A stretch of 64,000 nt of DNA, from contig CAKNLK010000013.1 of assembly GCA_930989535.1 (NCBI GenBank), positions 1 to 64,000 of the forward strand, read 5' to 3'. The position numbers were made by a program, and so were the translations under genes. Every line of letters starts with the position of its first letter. The stretch's first letter is position 1. Positions 16,972-25,448 of the stretch are shown here, one piece after another. The DNA comes from an uncultured Clostridia bacterium. GTDB taxonomy: Bacteria; Bacillota; Clostridia; Christensenellales; Borkfalkiaceae. Under the pieces are notes generated by a model, which saw nothing but the letters and a program-made list of their open reading frames with translations, was not told the origin of the DNA and made no database searches.

Positions 16972-17925
16972 TCAGTCGTAAATCTTCGACATCGGCTTGT
17001 CGAGGTAGACGTTTTCGATTGCCGCGGCAAAGATGTCCGCCACCGAGATGACGGTAATCTTGTCCAATTTCTTTTCGGGCGGCAAATCGATGGTGTTGAG
17101 TACGACCAACTCCTTGATGGGCGCCTTTTCCAAACGCTCCATCGCGGGGCCGCTGAACACCGCGTGCGTGCAGCCCGCGTACACTTCCTTCGCGCCGTGG
17201 TCCATGAGCGCCTGCGCACCCTGGCAGATGGTGCCGGCCGTATCGATCATGTCGTCAATCATCAGGCACTTTTTGCCCTTGATGTCGCCGATGATGTTCA
17301 TGACCTCCATCACGTTCGCCTTCGGGCGGCGCTTGTCGATAATCGCCATCTGGCAGTTGAGCTTCATGGCGACGTTGCGGGCTCGCGTGACCGAGCCGAT
17401 GTCCGGCGAGACGACGACGAAATCTTCGTCGACAATCTTTTTCGATTTAAAATAATTATAGAGGGTAGGCCCGCCGAGCAGATGGTCGAGCGGGATATTG
17501 AAAAATCCCTGAATCTGCGCCGCGTGCAAATCCATGGTGAGCACCCTGTCCGCACCGGCGGCGGTGATGAGGTCGGCAACGAGTTTTGCCGTGATGGGAT
17601 CGCGCGAACGCGCCTTTCTGTCCTGACGGGCATAGCCGAAATAGGGCATGACCGCCGTGATGCGCCCCGCGCTTGCCCGGCGCGCCGCGTCGATGAGAAT
17701 CAAAAGTTCCATCAAATTGTCATTGACGGGCGCAGACGTCGACTGGATAATAAAAAGATCCCTGCCGCGAACCGTCTCATCGATATGGACGGCAGTCTCG
17801 CCGTCCGAAAAGCAGCCGACTTCCGCGCCGCCAAGCTCGGTGTTGAGCTTTTTCGCGATTGCTTCCGCCAGCGGACGGTTGGAATTGCCCGCAAAGATCT
17901 TAATCTCGTTGCCGTGTGTTATCAT
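16972..17925 (-). CDS. prs: ribose-phosphate pyrophosphokinase
   Basis: 317 residues. It makes PRPP from ribose 5-phosphate and ATP for nucleotide, His and Trp synthesis. Flexible-loop motif [24 protein letters not shown]-binding [13 protein letters not shown] and the regulatory-flap sequences are intact, so it is a class I enzyme. The start at 17925 has GGAGGTACACATG. The stop is followed within 7 bp by the first hairpin of a structured repeat. It precedes pth and mfd on the same strand, a conserved order. Confidence 0.97.
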   Translation of the reverse strand: MITHGNEIKIFAGNSNRPLAEAIAKKLNTELGGAEVGCFSDGETAVHIDETVRGRDLFIIQSTSAPVNDNLMELLILIDAARRASAGRITAVMPYFGYARQDRKARSRDPITAKLVADLITAAGADRVLTMDLHAAQIQGFFNIPLDHLLGGPTLYNYFKSKKIVDEDFVVVSPDIGSVTRARNVAMKLNCQMAIIDKRRPKANVMEVMNIIGDIKGKKCLMIDDMIDTAGTICQGAQALMDHGAKEVYAGCTHAVFSGPAMERLEKAPIKELVVLNTIDLPPEKKLDKITVISVADIFAAAIENVYLDKPMSKIYD

Positions 17926-18222
17926 GTGTACCTCCGAAAAACGCTAGAACTGTACGGCCCTGCGGCCGCAACGATTTACGCGGCCCTCAGGGCCGCAACG
18001 ATTTTGAAAGAAACACCGGCTGTTTTCAATTGTAAAATGATTGAAAAGCCGGGCAAAACTTTTTCGTCTTGCCTTCCCCCGCCGCGCCGCGCCGAAACGC
18101 GCCCCGGCATATCCGCCCCGCCGGTTTTCCCCGAGCGAAACGTTCTATATTATTGTAATTATTTTTATCCGTTTAGTCAAACGTTTTGCCGCCGCGCCGC
18201 AATTTTTCAAAAAAAGAAAATT

Positions 18223-18732
18223 TCAGCTCTGCGGCTCCCCTTCGTTCGCCGCGTCGGCGGCGGGCGCGGCGGCGCCCTGTTTGGTGCGGGCGCGCATGGA
18301 GCGGAAAAAGCCCGAAAGCACCTCCGAACACTCCTCTTCGAGCACTCCCCCCTCCACTTCGAGCGTGTGGTTCAAGAGGTTGCTTGCCGCGAGCTCTCCC
18401 GTCATGGAACGCCCTTTCTGCTCGTACGCGCCGAAATAAATTTTGCGCACGCGCGCGTTGAGCGCCGCGCCCATGCACATCGGGCACGGCTCAAGCGTGA
18501 CGTATAAATCACATTCGGGCAGCCGCCAGCTCCCGAATTTTTTGCAGGCGCGGTCGATGGCGTATATCTCCGCATGCGAAATGGCCGTCTGCGTCCTGGT
18601 GCGGCGGTTGTAGCCGGAGGAAACGACCTTCCCCTCGTGCACGATGACCGCGCCGACGGGCACTTCGCCCTGCGCCAATCCCTTTTTCGCCCGCTTGAGC
18701 GCCTCTTTCATGAATTTTATCTTGTCTTCCAT
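18223..18732 (-). CDS. tadA: tRNA-specific adenosine deaminase
   Basis: 169 residues. It converts A34 to inosine in tRNA-Arg(ACG). Zinc ligands and the catalytic Glu are in HAEIYAID and PCPMCMGA. The C-terminal tail, rich in Ala, is longer than usual and unlikely to be structured. The start at 18732 (MEDKIKFMKEAL) matches the family; its ATG overlaps the end of the upstream M14 peptidase gene by 16 nt, so the two are coupled. The 297-bp gap that follows, before prs, holds two similar GC-rich units with GGCCCT and GGGCCGCAACGATTT and nothing coding. Confidence 0.92.
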   Translation of the reverse strand: MEDKIKFMKEALKRAKKGLAQGEVPVGAVIVHEGKVVSSGYNRRTRTQTAISHAEIYAIDRACKKFGSWRLPECDLYVTLEPCPMCMGAALNARVRKIYFGAYEQKGRSMTGELAASNLLNHTLEVEGGVLEEECSEVLSGFFRSMRARTKQGAAAPAADAANEGEPQS

Positions 18733-19547
18733 ACCAACTCCGCAAGCAGCGCGGGTATCCGCGCGTTTTCTTCGGCGAGCCGCGGCAGGCGTTCCTCGCC
18801 CACAGGGTGCGCCCAATCGTCGCTCCCCGCCTCGACTGTGAACGACGGGATGCCGAGGGCGCGGATGCACCAATCCTTATACCCGCCCGCACTGCCGCGC
18901 ACGAGCTTCGCGGTATATCCCGTCTCCGCCGCGAGCGCCTCCGCGATTTTTTTATCGCGCGCAAGCGCCGCGCCCGTCTGCCCGAACTCCCAATAAATTT
19001 CCCGCCCCTTCGTGTGGTAGCTGAGCGTCGCGGCGGGGCGGTACGCGAGCGTAAAACCGCGCAGCGCGCGCGTTTCCGGCTCGGAAAAGGGATACGGCCC
19101 GATATAGTTTGCCGGGGCGGGCATGCGCGCATTGTGCGTTCCCGTGCCCCACTCCGCATCGAAATTGACGTTGCAGTCGACCGCGTTCGCGTTGGCTTTC
19201 CACTGCGAAAAATCGGACGAACGGTTGACGCGGCGCAAAAATTCGGCCCTGCAGGCGGGAATCGAGCGCAGAAAAATTTCGCCGCGCAGGGAAAGCGCCG
19301 CGCCGTCGGGATTGGCAAGGGGCACGAAAGCCGCACTGCCGAAGGGCATGCCCCGCGCGATTTGTTCGAGCGCCACGAGCGACGTTACCCATTCGCGCGC
19401 ATGAACGGCGCACTGCACGAGGATGCGCGGCTCGCCCCTGCCGACGAACAGAGCGACGATGGGGTTTCCGCACACGCTCCTGCCGATGATTTGCTTTCCG
19501 CCGCGATAGCTTTCGTAAAAGCGAACCACTCTTTCCACTGCGTCCAT
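18717..19547 (-). CDS. M14-family zinc carboxypeptidase, cytoplasmic
   Basis: 276 residues with no signal peptide. VHAREWVT gives the HxxE zinc pair, SYHTKG the third ligand His, and FTVEAGSDD the catalytic Glu. Size and sequence fit the compact bacterial M14 group that includes gamma-D-glutamyl-meso-diaminopimelate peptidases, so recycling of wall peptides is a plausible role; the substrate is not shown. It overlaps tadA by 16 nt and is followed by it in one transcript. Upstream (19548-19635) nothing else is coding. Confidence 0.8.
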   Translation of the reverse strand: MDAVERVVRFYESYRGGKQIIGRSVCGNPIVALFVGRGEPRILVQCAVHAREWVTSLVALEQIARGMPFGSAAFVPLANPDGAALSLRGEIFLRSIPACRAEFLRRVNRSSDFSQWKANANAVDCNVNFDAEWGTGTHNARMPAPANYIGPYPFSEPETRALRGFTLAYRPAATLSYHTKGREIYWEFGQTGAALARDKKIAEALAAETGYTAKLVRGSAGGYKDWCIRALGIPSFTVEAGSDDWAHPVGEERLPRLAEENARIPALLAELVWKTR

Positions 19548-19635
19548 ACTCTATTATACGGAAAAGAAGTGCAAAAATGGCGGAATGGCAGGACTTTTAA
19601 TTGCGGTTTTATCGTTTTATGTTTTATAATCAACT

Positions 19636-19864
19636 GCGCGTGGCAAAACCACGCTTTTGCCTAAGCGCACCCAATTTGTCGCATACTTGCGACATCTGCC
19701 GTTTCCCGTAAACGGGAACCCTCGGCAGGGCAGCGGGCTACGCCCTCGCACAGCGGGTGAATGCGGCGCGCGTATTTAGGTGTGCCCTGAAAAGGCGCGC
19801 CGCAGAGGGCAGCGCCCTCAACCTCACGAAAAATAATTTCGTCAGCTCGAAATTATTTTTGTGA
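19636..19864 (-). repeat. structured intergenic element, copy 2 (3' of rlmH)
   Basis: Same layout and orientation as copy 1. Minus strand: hairpin I (19863-19825), stem AAAAATAATTTCG with the loop AGCTGA conserved although the stem differs from copy 1; GAGGGCGCTGCCCTC; hairpin III with GGGCACACC; the CCCGTTTACGGG stem (19728-19696); hairpin IV (19694-19677); hairpin V (19661-19642), loop GCGTGG. It starts 3 bp past the rlmH stop. The 319-bp gap holds only this element and a short AT-rich leader. Confidence 0.8.
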
Positions 19865-19866
19865 AC

Positions 19867-20303
19867 TTATTTATGGTACTCGCTCCCCGCGTTAATCATG
19901 AACGCGCGGTAAATCTGCTCGCACAGAATGATGCGCATGAGCTGGTGCGGAAATACCATATCCGAAAAGGACAACAGCATATCCGCTTTCGCCTTGACTG
20001 CGGGGCACAAGCCGCACGACGAGCCGATTACAAAAGTTATCTCCCTGCCCGCATCGCATAGTTCTTTTATCCGCCCTGCGAGCGCCTCGCTGGAGAGTTT
20101 TTCCCCTCCACCGCCAAAACGACGGTATAGCCGCGCAGCTCCCGCACAATCTGCTCCCCCTCCTCTTCGAGCGTGCGCCGCTCGGGGAGTTCGCGGATTT
20201 GCACCGCCGCAAAGCGCGAAAGCCGCTTGCAATATTCCGCCACCGCGTCCGCCCAGAATTTTTCTTTGAGCTTGCCGACACAGACAATGTTTACCTTTTG
20301 CAT
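19867..20303 (-). pseudogene. rlmH: 23S rRNA pseudouridine-1915 N3-methyltransferase, frameshifted
   Basis: The N-terminal half (from ATG 20303: MQKVNIVCVGKLKEKFW, ending at VVLAVEG) and the C-terminal half (EKLSSEALAGRIKEL, FVIGSSCGL, FPHQLMRIILCEQIYRAF, GSEYHK) are both well conserved but lie in different frames. They meet at 20101-20108, where the coding strand reads GGGG then AAAAA. One extra G would restore EGEKLSS, exactly the family sequence. So either the gene carries a 1-nt deletion or the assembly has a homopolymer error. The whole would be about 145 residues with the SPOUT fold intact. It lies 3 bp downstream of the CPBP protease gene. Confidence 0.85.
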
Positions 20304-20306
20304 CGC

Positions 20307-21278
20307 TCACCCCATCATCCCGCTCGCAAAGTTGGCTATCCACATGATTGCGCACAGGATAATGCCGACGAGCGCGGGATAAACAAACGGCTTAATCGCC
20401 CCTTCCTTTTTGCGGTTGGTCTTTTTCTCGAAAAAGATGAGATAGACGAGCGAAGCCGCGAGGCAGACGGCGGAGATTACATAAATTGCGATTGCCCCGC
20501 CGGACGAAACCTTCGAGAGAAAGTCGAATTTATAATCGAAGATGATGACGGCATTGTTGACAAAGTGAATGAGAATCGCCGGCCAGATGGAATCGGCGCG
20601 AATGGCCAAGAGCGTGAACGCCGCGCCGCAGATGAACTGATAGATTGTCTGCGTCGGGCTTTGGTGGAAAATCGAAAAGAGCAACCCGCCCAGCAGGCAG
20701 GCGGCAACCGTACCGATGTCCTTCACGCCGTCCAGAATGATGCCGCGGAAGATGGTTTCCTCGCACAGCGCGGGCAAAACCGCCACCACGAGCAGGACGC
20801 CGAAAAAGCCCGCCCCCGCGGCCGAGGGCAGCGCAGACTCGGGCGCCGTATACCCGAGCAGCGACAGCAATTCTACAAACCAGCCGTTAACCCAATTCAG
20901 GCTGAACAGCAGTCCGAAGGCGAGCGCGAGCGCGATGAACAGGTAGCGAACCTTGACCTTGCGGTAGCCGAAGTCGCGCGGGCGCGATTTATAGATTGCC
21001 GCAAAGGCGACGATTATGCCGACGTATACGATTTGGTAGAGCAGATAGGAAAAGTACTTGTACGCGTCCGTCTCCTGCAATTCTCCGACCGGCGTATCGC
21101 TCAATGAAGAGATGAGGCCGAGCGTGATTGAAAAGACGAGCGAGATGAGCACCATGCCGACGATAGTGCCCGAAAAGACGATACCGCTGATGACCTTGCG
21201 AGGCTGGTCGAACAGGCTGCGCTTCGGGTTGTTCATGCCCCCCGCGGGGGCGCCGTTGTTTTGTTCCATGCCAACCAT
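20307..21278 (-). CDS. CPBP-family intramembrane glutamic protease
   Basis: 323 residues with about eight membrane segments. The Abi/CPBP signature is present: LCEETIFRGIIL (Glu-Glu and Arg), LLFSIFHQSPTQ (His) and ILIHFVNNA (His and Asn). Such proteins include type II CAAX-like proteases and bacteriocin self-immunity proteins; the substrate here is unknown. The start is uncertain: ATG at 21278 and ATG at 21269 (MEQNNGAP) are both possible and neither has a clear Shine-Dalgarno. It is followed closely by rlmH and diverges from the fumarase operon. Confidence 0.8.
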   Translation of the reverse strand: MVGMEQNNGAPAGGMNNPKRSLFDQPRKVISGIVFSGTIVGMVLISLVFSITLGLISSLSDTPVGELQETDAYKYFSYLLYQIVYVGIIVAFAAIYKSRPRDFGYRKVKVRYLFIALALAFGLLFSLNWVNGWFVELLSLLGYTAPESALPSAAGAGFFGVLLVVAVLPALCEETIFRGIILDGVKDIGTVAACLLGGLLFSIFHQSPTQTIYQFICGAAFTLLAIRADSIWPAILIHFVNNAVIIFDYKFDFLSKVSSGGAIAIYVISAVCLAASLVYLIFFEKKTNRKKEGAIKPFVYPALVGIILCAIMWIANFASGMMG

Positions 21279-21336
21279 TATAACGAAAAATAAATTTTAA
21301 GTAAATAAAAATCTTTTCCTTTTAAAAAATTTTTGC

Positions 21337-21342
21337 TATAAT
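21337..21342 (+). promoter_or_regulatory. -10 box of the fumarase operon
   Basis: TATAAT, 65 bp before the alpha-subunit ATG; the -35 (TTTTCC) is poor. A GC-rich hairpin-forming leader (GAGCGGG...CCCGC) lies between them. Confidence 0.45.
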
Positions 21343-21406
21343 ATTACCGAACAAACAGAGAGCGGGGGCACGCGCATCGGCGCGGCTCCCGCCGAAGGAA
21401 AGAGAG

Positions 21407-22249
21407 ATGCGTATTATTCACACCGACGAAATCGAAAGAGCCGTTTACGAGCTTGTGCGCCGCGCTTGCCTGCACCTGACGCCCGCCTGCACCGCCGCGC
21501 TCGAAAAAGCAAAGGGCGGCGAAGAGCAAGGGAGCGCCGCGGCGTTCGCGCTCGACACCGTACTGCGCAACGCCGACACCGCCGCGCTCGAAAACATGCC
21601 CGTCTGCCAGGACACCGGCTATGCCGTCGTCCTCGCCGAAATCGGGCAGGACACGCACATCGAAGGCAAATTTTTGGGCGATGCCGTCAACGACGCCGTG
21701 CGCCGCGCCTATGAAGATTTTTGTTTCCGCAAAAGCATCTGCGACCCCCTCACGCGCGTCAACACCGCCGACAATACCCCCGCGGCACTGCACACGGAAA
21801 TCGTGCCCGGCGACAGAATAAAGCTGACCTTTCTGCCGAAGGGATTCGGGAGCGAAAACATGTCGCGCCTGTACATGCTCACGCCCGCCAAGGGGGTGAG
21901 CGGCATCATCGAATCCGTCGTGGAGACGGTGCGCCTCGCGGGGAGCAAGCCCTGCCCGCCCGTCTATGTCGGCGTGGGCATCGGCGGCACGTTTGACACC
22001 TGCGCCTTCCTCGCCAAAAAGGCTCTGACGCGCGACGTCGGCTCGCACAACCCGCGCGAAGACGTCGCCGCAATCGAGCGGGAGTGCCTCGCAAAAATCA
22101 ACGCCCTCGGCATCGGCGCGCAGGGGTTCGGCGGAAAGACGACCGCCGTCGGCGTCTCCTGCGAAATCGCGCCCACGCACATCGCGGGGCTGCCCGTCGC
22201 CGTCAATATCCAATGCCATTGCGTGCGCTGCGAGAAGGCGGAAATCTGA
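21407..22249 (+). CDS. class I fumarate hydratase, alpha subunit (TtdA/FumA N-terminal type)
   Basis: 280 residues. It is the [4Fe-4S] catalytic subunit of a two-subunit fumarase or L-tartrate dehydratase. VCQDTGYAVV and GGTFDTCAFLAKKAL carry cluster Cys residues; the C-terminus ends CHCVRCEKAEI. FLPKGFGSENMSRLYML is a strongly conserved family block. AAGGAAAGAGAG precedes the ATG. The partner beta subunit is not next but is found at 23009, after an unrelated acetyltransferase gene. Fumarase versus tartrate dehydratase cannot be separated by eye; with no tartrate genes nearby, fumarase is favoured. Confidence 0.88.
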   Translation: MRIIHTDEIERAVYELVRRACLHLTPACTAALEKAKGGEEQGSAAAFALDTVLRNADTAALENMPVCQDTGYAVVLAEIGQDTHIEGKFLGDAVNDAVRRAYEDFCFRKSICDPLTRVNTADNTPAALHTEIVPGDRIKLTFLPKGFGSENMSRLYMLTPAKGVSGIIESVVETVRLAGSKPCPPVYVGVGIGGTFDTCAFLAKKALTRDVGSHNPREDVAAIERECLAKINALGIGAQGFGGKTTAVGVSCEIAPTHIAGLPVAVNIQCHCVRCEKAEI

Positions 22250-22310
22250 CCGCAATTTGGCGTAAAACCATTGTTTATGCCACGCATAGTACTTCAAAAA
22301 ACTGGTTTTT

Positions 22311-23012
22311 ATGGATAAACACGAAAAATATACCGATATTCCAAACCCGAACACGGTTTTCCCCAATGAATACGGAACGACCTGTTTTATTAAAAACGTA
22401 ATCAAAGCGCCCAATGTTTTTATCGGGGATTACACCTATTACGACAGCGAAATCGCGCCCGAAGAATTTGAGAAGAACAATATTTTATTCAACTACCCCA
22501 TCTTCGGAGACAAGCTCGTCATCGGGAAATTTTGCCAAATCGCGCACGGGACGCAGTTTATCATGGGCGCGGCAAACCACCGACTCTGCAGCGCGAGTAC
22601 CTACCCTTTCAACATCATCGGCGGGGATTGGGCGAAAATTGCCCCCGCGCATCTTTCCGAACTTCCGCACAAGGGCGATACCGTCGTCGGAAACGACGTT
22701 TGGTTCGGGCGCAATTGCGTAATTCTGCCCGGCGTTAAAATCGGAGACGGCGCAATCGTTGCGGCGCACTCAGTTGTTGCCAAGGACGTCGCGCCCTATA
22801 CACTCGTCGGCGGCAACCCGGCAAAGCCGCTCAAAAAGCGGTTTGACGACGAGCTGATTTCCCTCTTGCTGGAGCTGAAATGGTGGGATTTCGGGCCGCA
22901 GGAGCTGGCGGAATTTTTGCCGAATTTGTGCAGCCCCGACCTCGAAAAATTAAAAATTGTAATAAAACAAAGATTGAATAAATCGAACGATTCGGAAGAA
23001 AAACAGCCATGA
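22311..23012 (+). CDS. CatB/Vat-like hexapeptide acetyltransferase
   Basis: 233 residues with a left-handed beta-helix. IGKFCQIAHGTQFIMGAANH and the later GNDVWFGRNCVILPGVKIG and IVAAHSVVAKDVAPYTLVGG repeats are typical of xenobiotic acetyltransferases (streptogramin A Vat, chloramphenicol CatB); the His in GAANH is the usual catalytic base. A resistance role is possible but many such genes have other or unknown substrates. The ATG lacks a Shine-Dalgarno and follows an AAAACCA/TGGTTTT inverted repeat. Base composition is lower in GC than the fumarase genes that flank it. Its stop overlaps the beta-subunit ATG by 4 nt. Confidence 0.85.
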   Translation: MDKHEKYTDIPNPNTVFPNEYGTTCFIKNVIKAPNVFIGDYTYYDSEIAPEEFEKNNILFNYPIFGDKLVIGKFCQIAHGTQFIMGAANHRLCSASTYPFNIIGGDWAKIAPAHLSELPHKGDTVVGNDVWFGRNCVILPGVKIGDGAIVAAHSVVAKDVAPYTLVGGNPAKPLKKRFDDELISLLLELKWWDFGPQELAEFLPNLCSPDLEKLKIVIKQRLNKSNDSEEKQP

Positions 23013-23533
23013 AAAAAATACCTTTACCGTTGAAACAAGAGGACATCGAGGAGTTGGCGGCTGGTGAGAGCGTGCTCCTTTCCGGCACGATTCTGACCGG
23101 GCGCGACTGTGCGCACAGGCGCATCTGCGAGATGCTGGACAAGGGCGAAGCCCTCCCCTTTTCGCTGCAGGGCGAAACCATCTATTACGCCGGCCCCTGC
23201 CCCGCGCCGGAGGGCAAGGCGTGCGGAAGCTGCGGGCCGACTACAAGCGCACGCATGGATTCCTTTGCGCCCCGCCTTTTGGATTTGGGGCTGAAAGGCA
23301 TGATTGGCAAGGGCGAACGCAGCGAGGAGGTGTGCGCTTCCATCGCAAAAAACCGCGCCGTATACTTTGCCGCCGTCGGCGGGGCGGGCGCCCTGTACGG
23401 CAACGCCGTGAAAAAGAGCGAACTCGTCGCTTTCCCCGACCTTTTGAGCGAGGCGGTCTACCGCTTTGAAATCGAGGATTTCCCCTGCATCGTCGCCATC
23501 GACTGCCGCGGCGGGAATATCTACAAGCGCTGA
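23009..23533 (+). CDS. class I fumarate hydratase, beta subunit (TtdB/FumA C-terminal type)
   Basis: 174 residues, usual length. LLSGTILTGRDCAHRRICE, IYYAGPCPAP, CGPTTSARMDSFAPRLL and GMIGKGERSEEV form the conserved beta-subunit core; KNRAVYFAAVGGAGALYG and DFPCIVAIDCRGG follow. It must pair with the alpha subunit at 21407. The ATG overlaps the stop of the acetyltransferase (ATGA), so its translation now seems to depend on that gene. Confidence 0.9.
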   Translation: MKKIPLPLKQEDIEELAAGESVLLSGTILTGRDCAHRRICEMLDKGEALPFSLQGETIYYAGPCPAPEGKACGSCGPTTSARMDSFAPRLLDLGLKGMIGKGERSEEVCASIAKNRAVYFAAVGGAGALYGNAVKKSELVAFPDLLSEAVYRFEIEDFPCIVAIDCRGGNIYKR

Positions 23534-23642
23534 AACGCCGCAGCGGCAGCGTACCCATCAGCCAACCCGTTTACGGCAAACAGTCTACTGCCGCAACCGC
23601 CGTCGGACGACGATAAACGGGCCGCGGAGGACGAAGACAAGC

Positions 23643-24287
23643 ATGATACTCCACATTACAAGCGGCGAATGTGCCGCAAATTCCCTGCGCAAAACACTCC
23701 CCGATGCGAAAATATTGCCCTTTAACGAGGCGATGTGCGAGGGAGCTGCCTGTTCGCCCATCTACGGCGATTCCTTCTGCGCCCTGCGGGCTGCCGCATA
23801 CGGCGTTTCTCTGAGCGAATATCTGAAAAAATCGCCGCGCGGCGTTTTGCAAACCGCAGACGAATACGACGGCATGGAGCTGTATTTCGACGGAGACATG
23901 TTCTGCGCCGCAAACGCCGTCACTCTCCTCGCCTATCTGGAGCAGGAAAAGTTCGACGGCATAATTCGATTCAACCTCGTCGAACAGGACGGCAGCGCGG
24001 ACGTACTCGAGCGCTTCCCCCTGCGCCCCATCGGGTGGCTCGCAGCATACGAAAGCATATTTTTGCAGAACAAGCCCTATAAAACGGGCGTCGAAGTATT
24101 CGACCGCGCTTTGCCGCTGCTGTTCGAATATCGGCGGAAAGACAATGAAATCGCCCGGTTCGCGCGGGAAAACGCCGCCATGGACGAACACGCTTTAATT
24201 TGCGCCATGCTTTCGCGCTTCCGCGCCTACGGCCTCGGCGATACGGCGGCGAAGCGAATTATTCAGGAGCAGATTAAACAACAATAA
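23643..24287 (+). CDS. DUF1835-like protein
   Basis: 214 residues. The N-terminus MILHITSGECAANSLRKTL, with later LPFNEAMCEGA and YFDGDMFCAANAVTLLAYL, resembles DUF1835 proteins, whose biochemical role is not known. No membrane segments or signal. The start at 23643 has GCGGAGGACG upstream at long spacing. A 109-bp gap separates it from the fumarase beta gene; it may share that transcript. Confidence 0.6.
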   Translation: MILHITSGECAANSLRKTLPDAKILPFNEAMCEGAACSPIYGDSFCALRAAAYGVSLSEYLKKSPRGVLQTADEYDGMELYFDGDMFCAANAVTLLAYLEQEKFDGIIRFNLVEQDGSADVLERFPLRPIGWLAAYESIFLQNKPYKTGVEVFDRALPLLFEYRRKDNEIARFARENAAMDEHALICAMLSRFRAYGLGDTAAKRIIQEQIKQQ

Positions 24288-24373
24288 TGCGATATTTGTC
24301 GTTTTATCGAGTTTAAAAACTTATAATATTCAACAAAAATAATTTATTTGTTTATAATGAGGAGGAAATACCT

Positions 24374-24910
24374 ATGAACGCAATGGACTGCATCGCCGCC
24401 CGCAAATCGGTGCGGGAGTTTGACGCGCGCCCCGTGGAAAAGGGAAAATTGGAGCAAATCGTCCGCGCGGCACTCTGCGCGCCCACGGGCATGCACCTGT
24501 ACGACAGCTTACACCTGTCCGTACTCGCAACGCACGGGGCGGTAGACAGATTTACAGCCCTCGCGCGCAAACAATCGGGAGACGTGCAGGCTGACCCGGC
24601 GCACGGAGCGGGCGCGCTCATCGTTGTTTCGGGCAAGCGGCCGAATATGCCCGTCGAAAACGCGAACGCCGCCTGCATGATTGAGAACATGCTGCTTGCC
24701 GCGACCGATTTGAAGCTCGGAAGTTTATATGTATTCGGGGCAATTCATTCGCTGTGCGGCTCCCTGCAGGAACACGATTTCCGCAAGCTGTTGAACCTGC
24801 CCGACGAATTCACCCCGCTCGGCAGCGTAGCCCTTGGATACTGCGCGGAAAAGTTCGAGCCGCGCAAAGAACCCAAAAACAACGAGACAAAGGTCGATTT
24901 TATCTTTTAA
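24374..24910 (+). CDS. nitroreductase-family flavoprotein
   Basis: 178 residues. MDCIAARKSVREFDARPVEK is the standard FMN-binding N-terminus of the family; NAACMIENMLLAATDLKLGSLY and PLGSVALGY are the other conserved blocks. FMN-dependent and NAD(P)H-using by family; the natural acceptor is unknown. The start ATG follows GAGGAGGAAATACCT. Two TATAAT-like sequences (24322 and 24353) lie upstream in an AT-rich stretch. Confidence 0.85.
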   Translation: MNAMDCIAARKSVREFDARPVEKGKLEQIVRAALCAPTGMHLYDSLHLSVLATHGAVDRFTALARKQSGDVQADPAHGAGALIVVSGKRPNMPVENANAACMIENMLLAATDLKLGSLYVFGAIHSLCGSLQEHDFRKLLNLPDEFTPLGSVALGYCAEKFEPRKEPKNNETKVDFIF

Positions 24911-25132
24911 GGGAGCACCGTTGAACCAACCGATTTAAATTGCGCAGACTGATTTGGCAACACCGCGCGAGATATACTTTGAAAGATTCAATTGCCCTGC
25001 CGTTGAATTCTCCGCGCTTTCGCCGGGGATTGAGCGGTACAAGCGGGAGGCGGTATCCGAACAGATACCGCCTCCCGCTTGCGTTTCCGAGAAAGCCCCC
25101 CCACCATCGACGATTGCAGCAATCGTTTTTTT
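24911..25132 (+). terminator. gap with a long GC hairpin and a terminator
   Basis: After the nitroreductase stop, a non-coding stretch holds an 18-bp hairpin at 25040-25081 (arm CAAGCGGGAGGCGGTATC) without a T-tract, and a proper terminator ACGATTG-cag-CAATCGTTTTTTT at 25110-25132. Nothing coding is seen. Confidence 0.7.
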
Positions 25133-25144
25133 AACAACACACGC

Positions 25145-25173
25145 TTGACTTTTGTCCATTCCCGTGTTATAAT
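25145..25173 (+). promoter_or_regulatory. promoter of the AbrB operon
   Basis: TTGACT, 17-bp spacer, TATAAT. Transcript would start about 50 bp before the AbrB ATG. The leader contains a repeated short phrase AAAGTATG / AAAAGTATG and a second TATGCTAAAACATA inverted repeat (25202-25215) that could be an AbrB target. Confidence 0.8.
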
Positions 25174-25229
25174 TTGAGAAAAGTATGAAAAGTATGTTTT
25201 ATATGCTAAAACATACACAGGAGGACAGC

Positions 25230-25448
25230 ATGGAGATACCGAAGGGACACTATATTTTCGGAACGGTTAAAGTGGGCGAGCGCGGGCAAATCATTATTCC
25301 GAAAGAAGCGCGCGATACATTCCATATTCAGCCGGGCGATACGCTCATCGTGCTGGGCGACGAAAAATACGGCCTTGCCGTGACGAAATCGGATGTATTG
25401 CAGGAATTTGCGGCTAAAATTTTTTCGGACAAGGAGAGCGGCAAATGA
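25230..25448 (+). CDS. AbrB-family transition-state type regulator
   Basis: 72 residues. GTVKVGERGQIIIPKEARDTF and IQPGDTLIVLGD are the swapped-hairpin AbrB/SpoVT DNA-binding fold. GGAGGACAGC precedes the ATG at 25230. It heads a three-gene operon whose reading frames overlap by 4 and 8 nt, so it probably regulates its own operon, by the family habit. Confidence 0.9.
   Translation: MEIPKGHYIFGTVKVGERGQIIIPKEARDTFHIQPGDTLIVLGDEKYGLAVTKSDVLQEFAAKIFSDKESGK

Noticed and set aside
16759..18507. Long plus-strand open frame across the repeat, prs and tadA
   Set aside because: It spans a repeat element and the antisense of two clear genes; no coding signature.
20101..20110. Programmed -1 frameshift in rlmH
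   Set aside because: The in-frame codons around the shift (GGG AAA AAC) do not make a classical slippery heptamer and RlmH is not known to need one; a mutation or base-call error is simpler.
24322..24358. Two TATAAT boxes before the nitroreductase gene
   Set aside because: The region is so AT-rich that such boxes arise by chance, and neither has a convincing -35 at 16-18 bp; not listed as a promoter.
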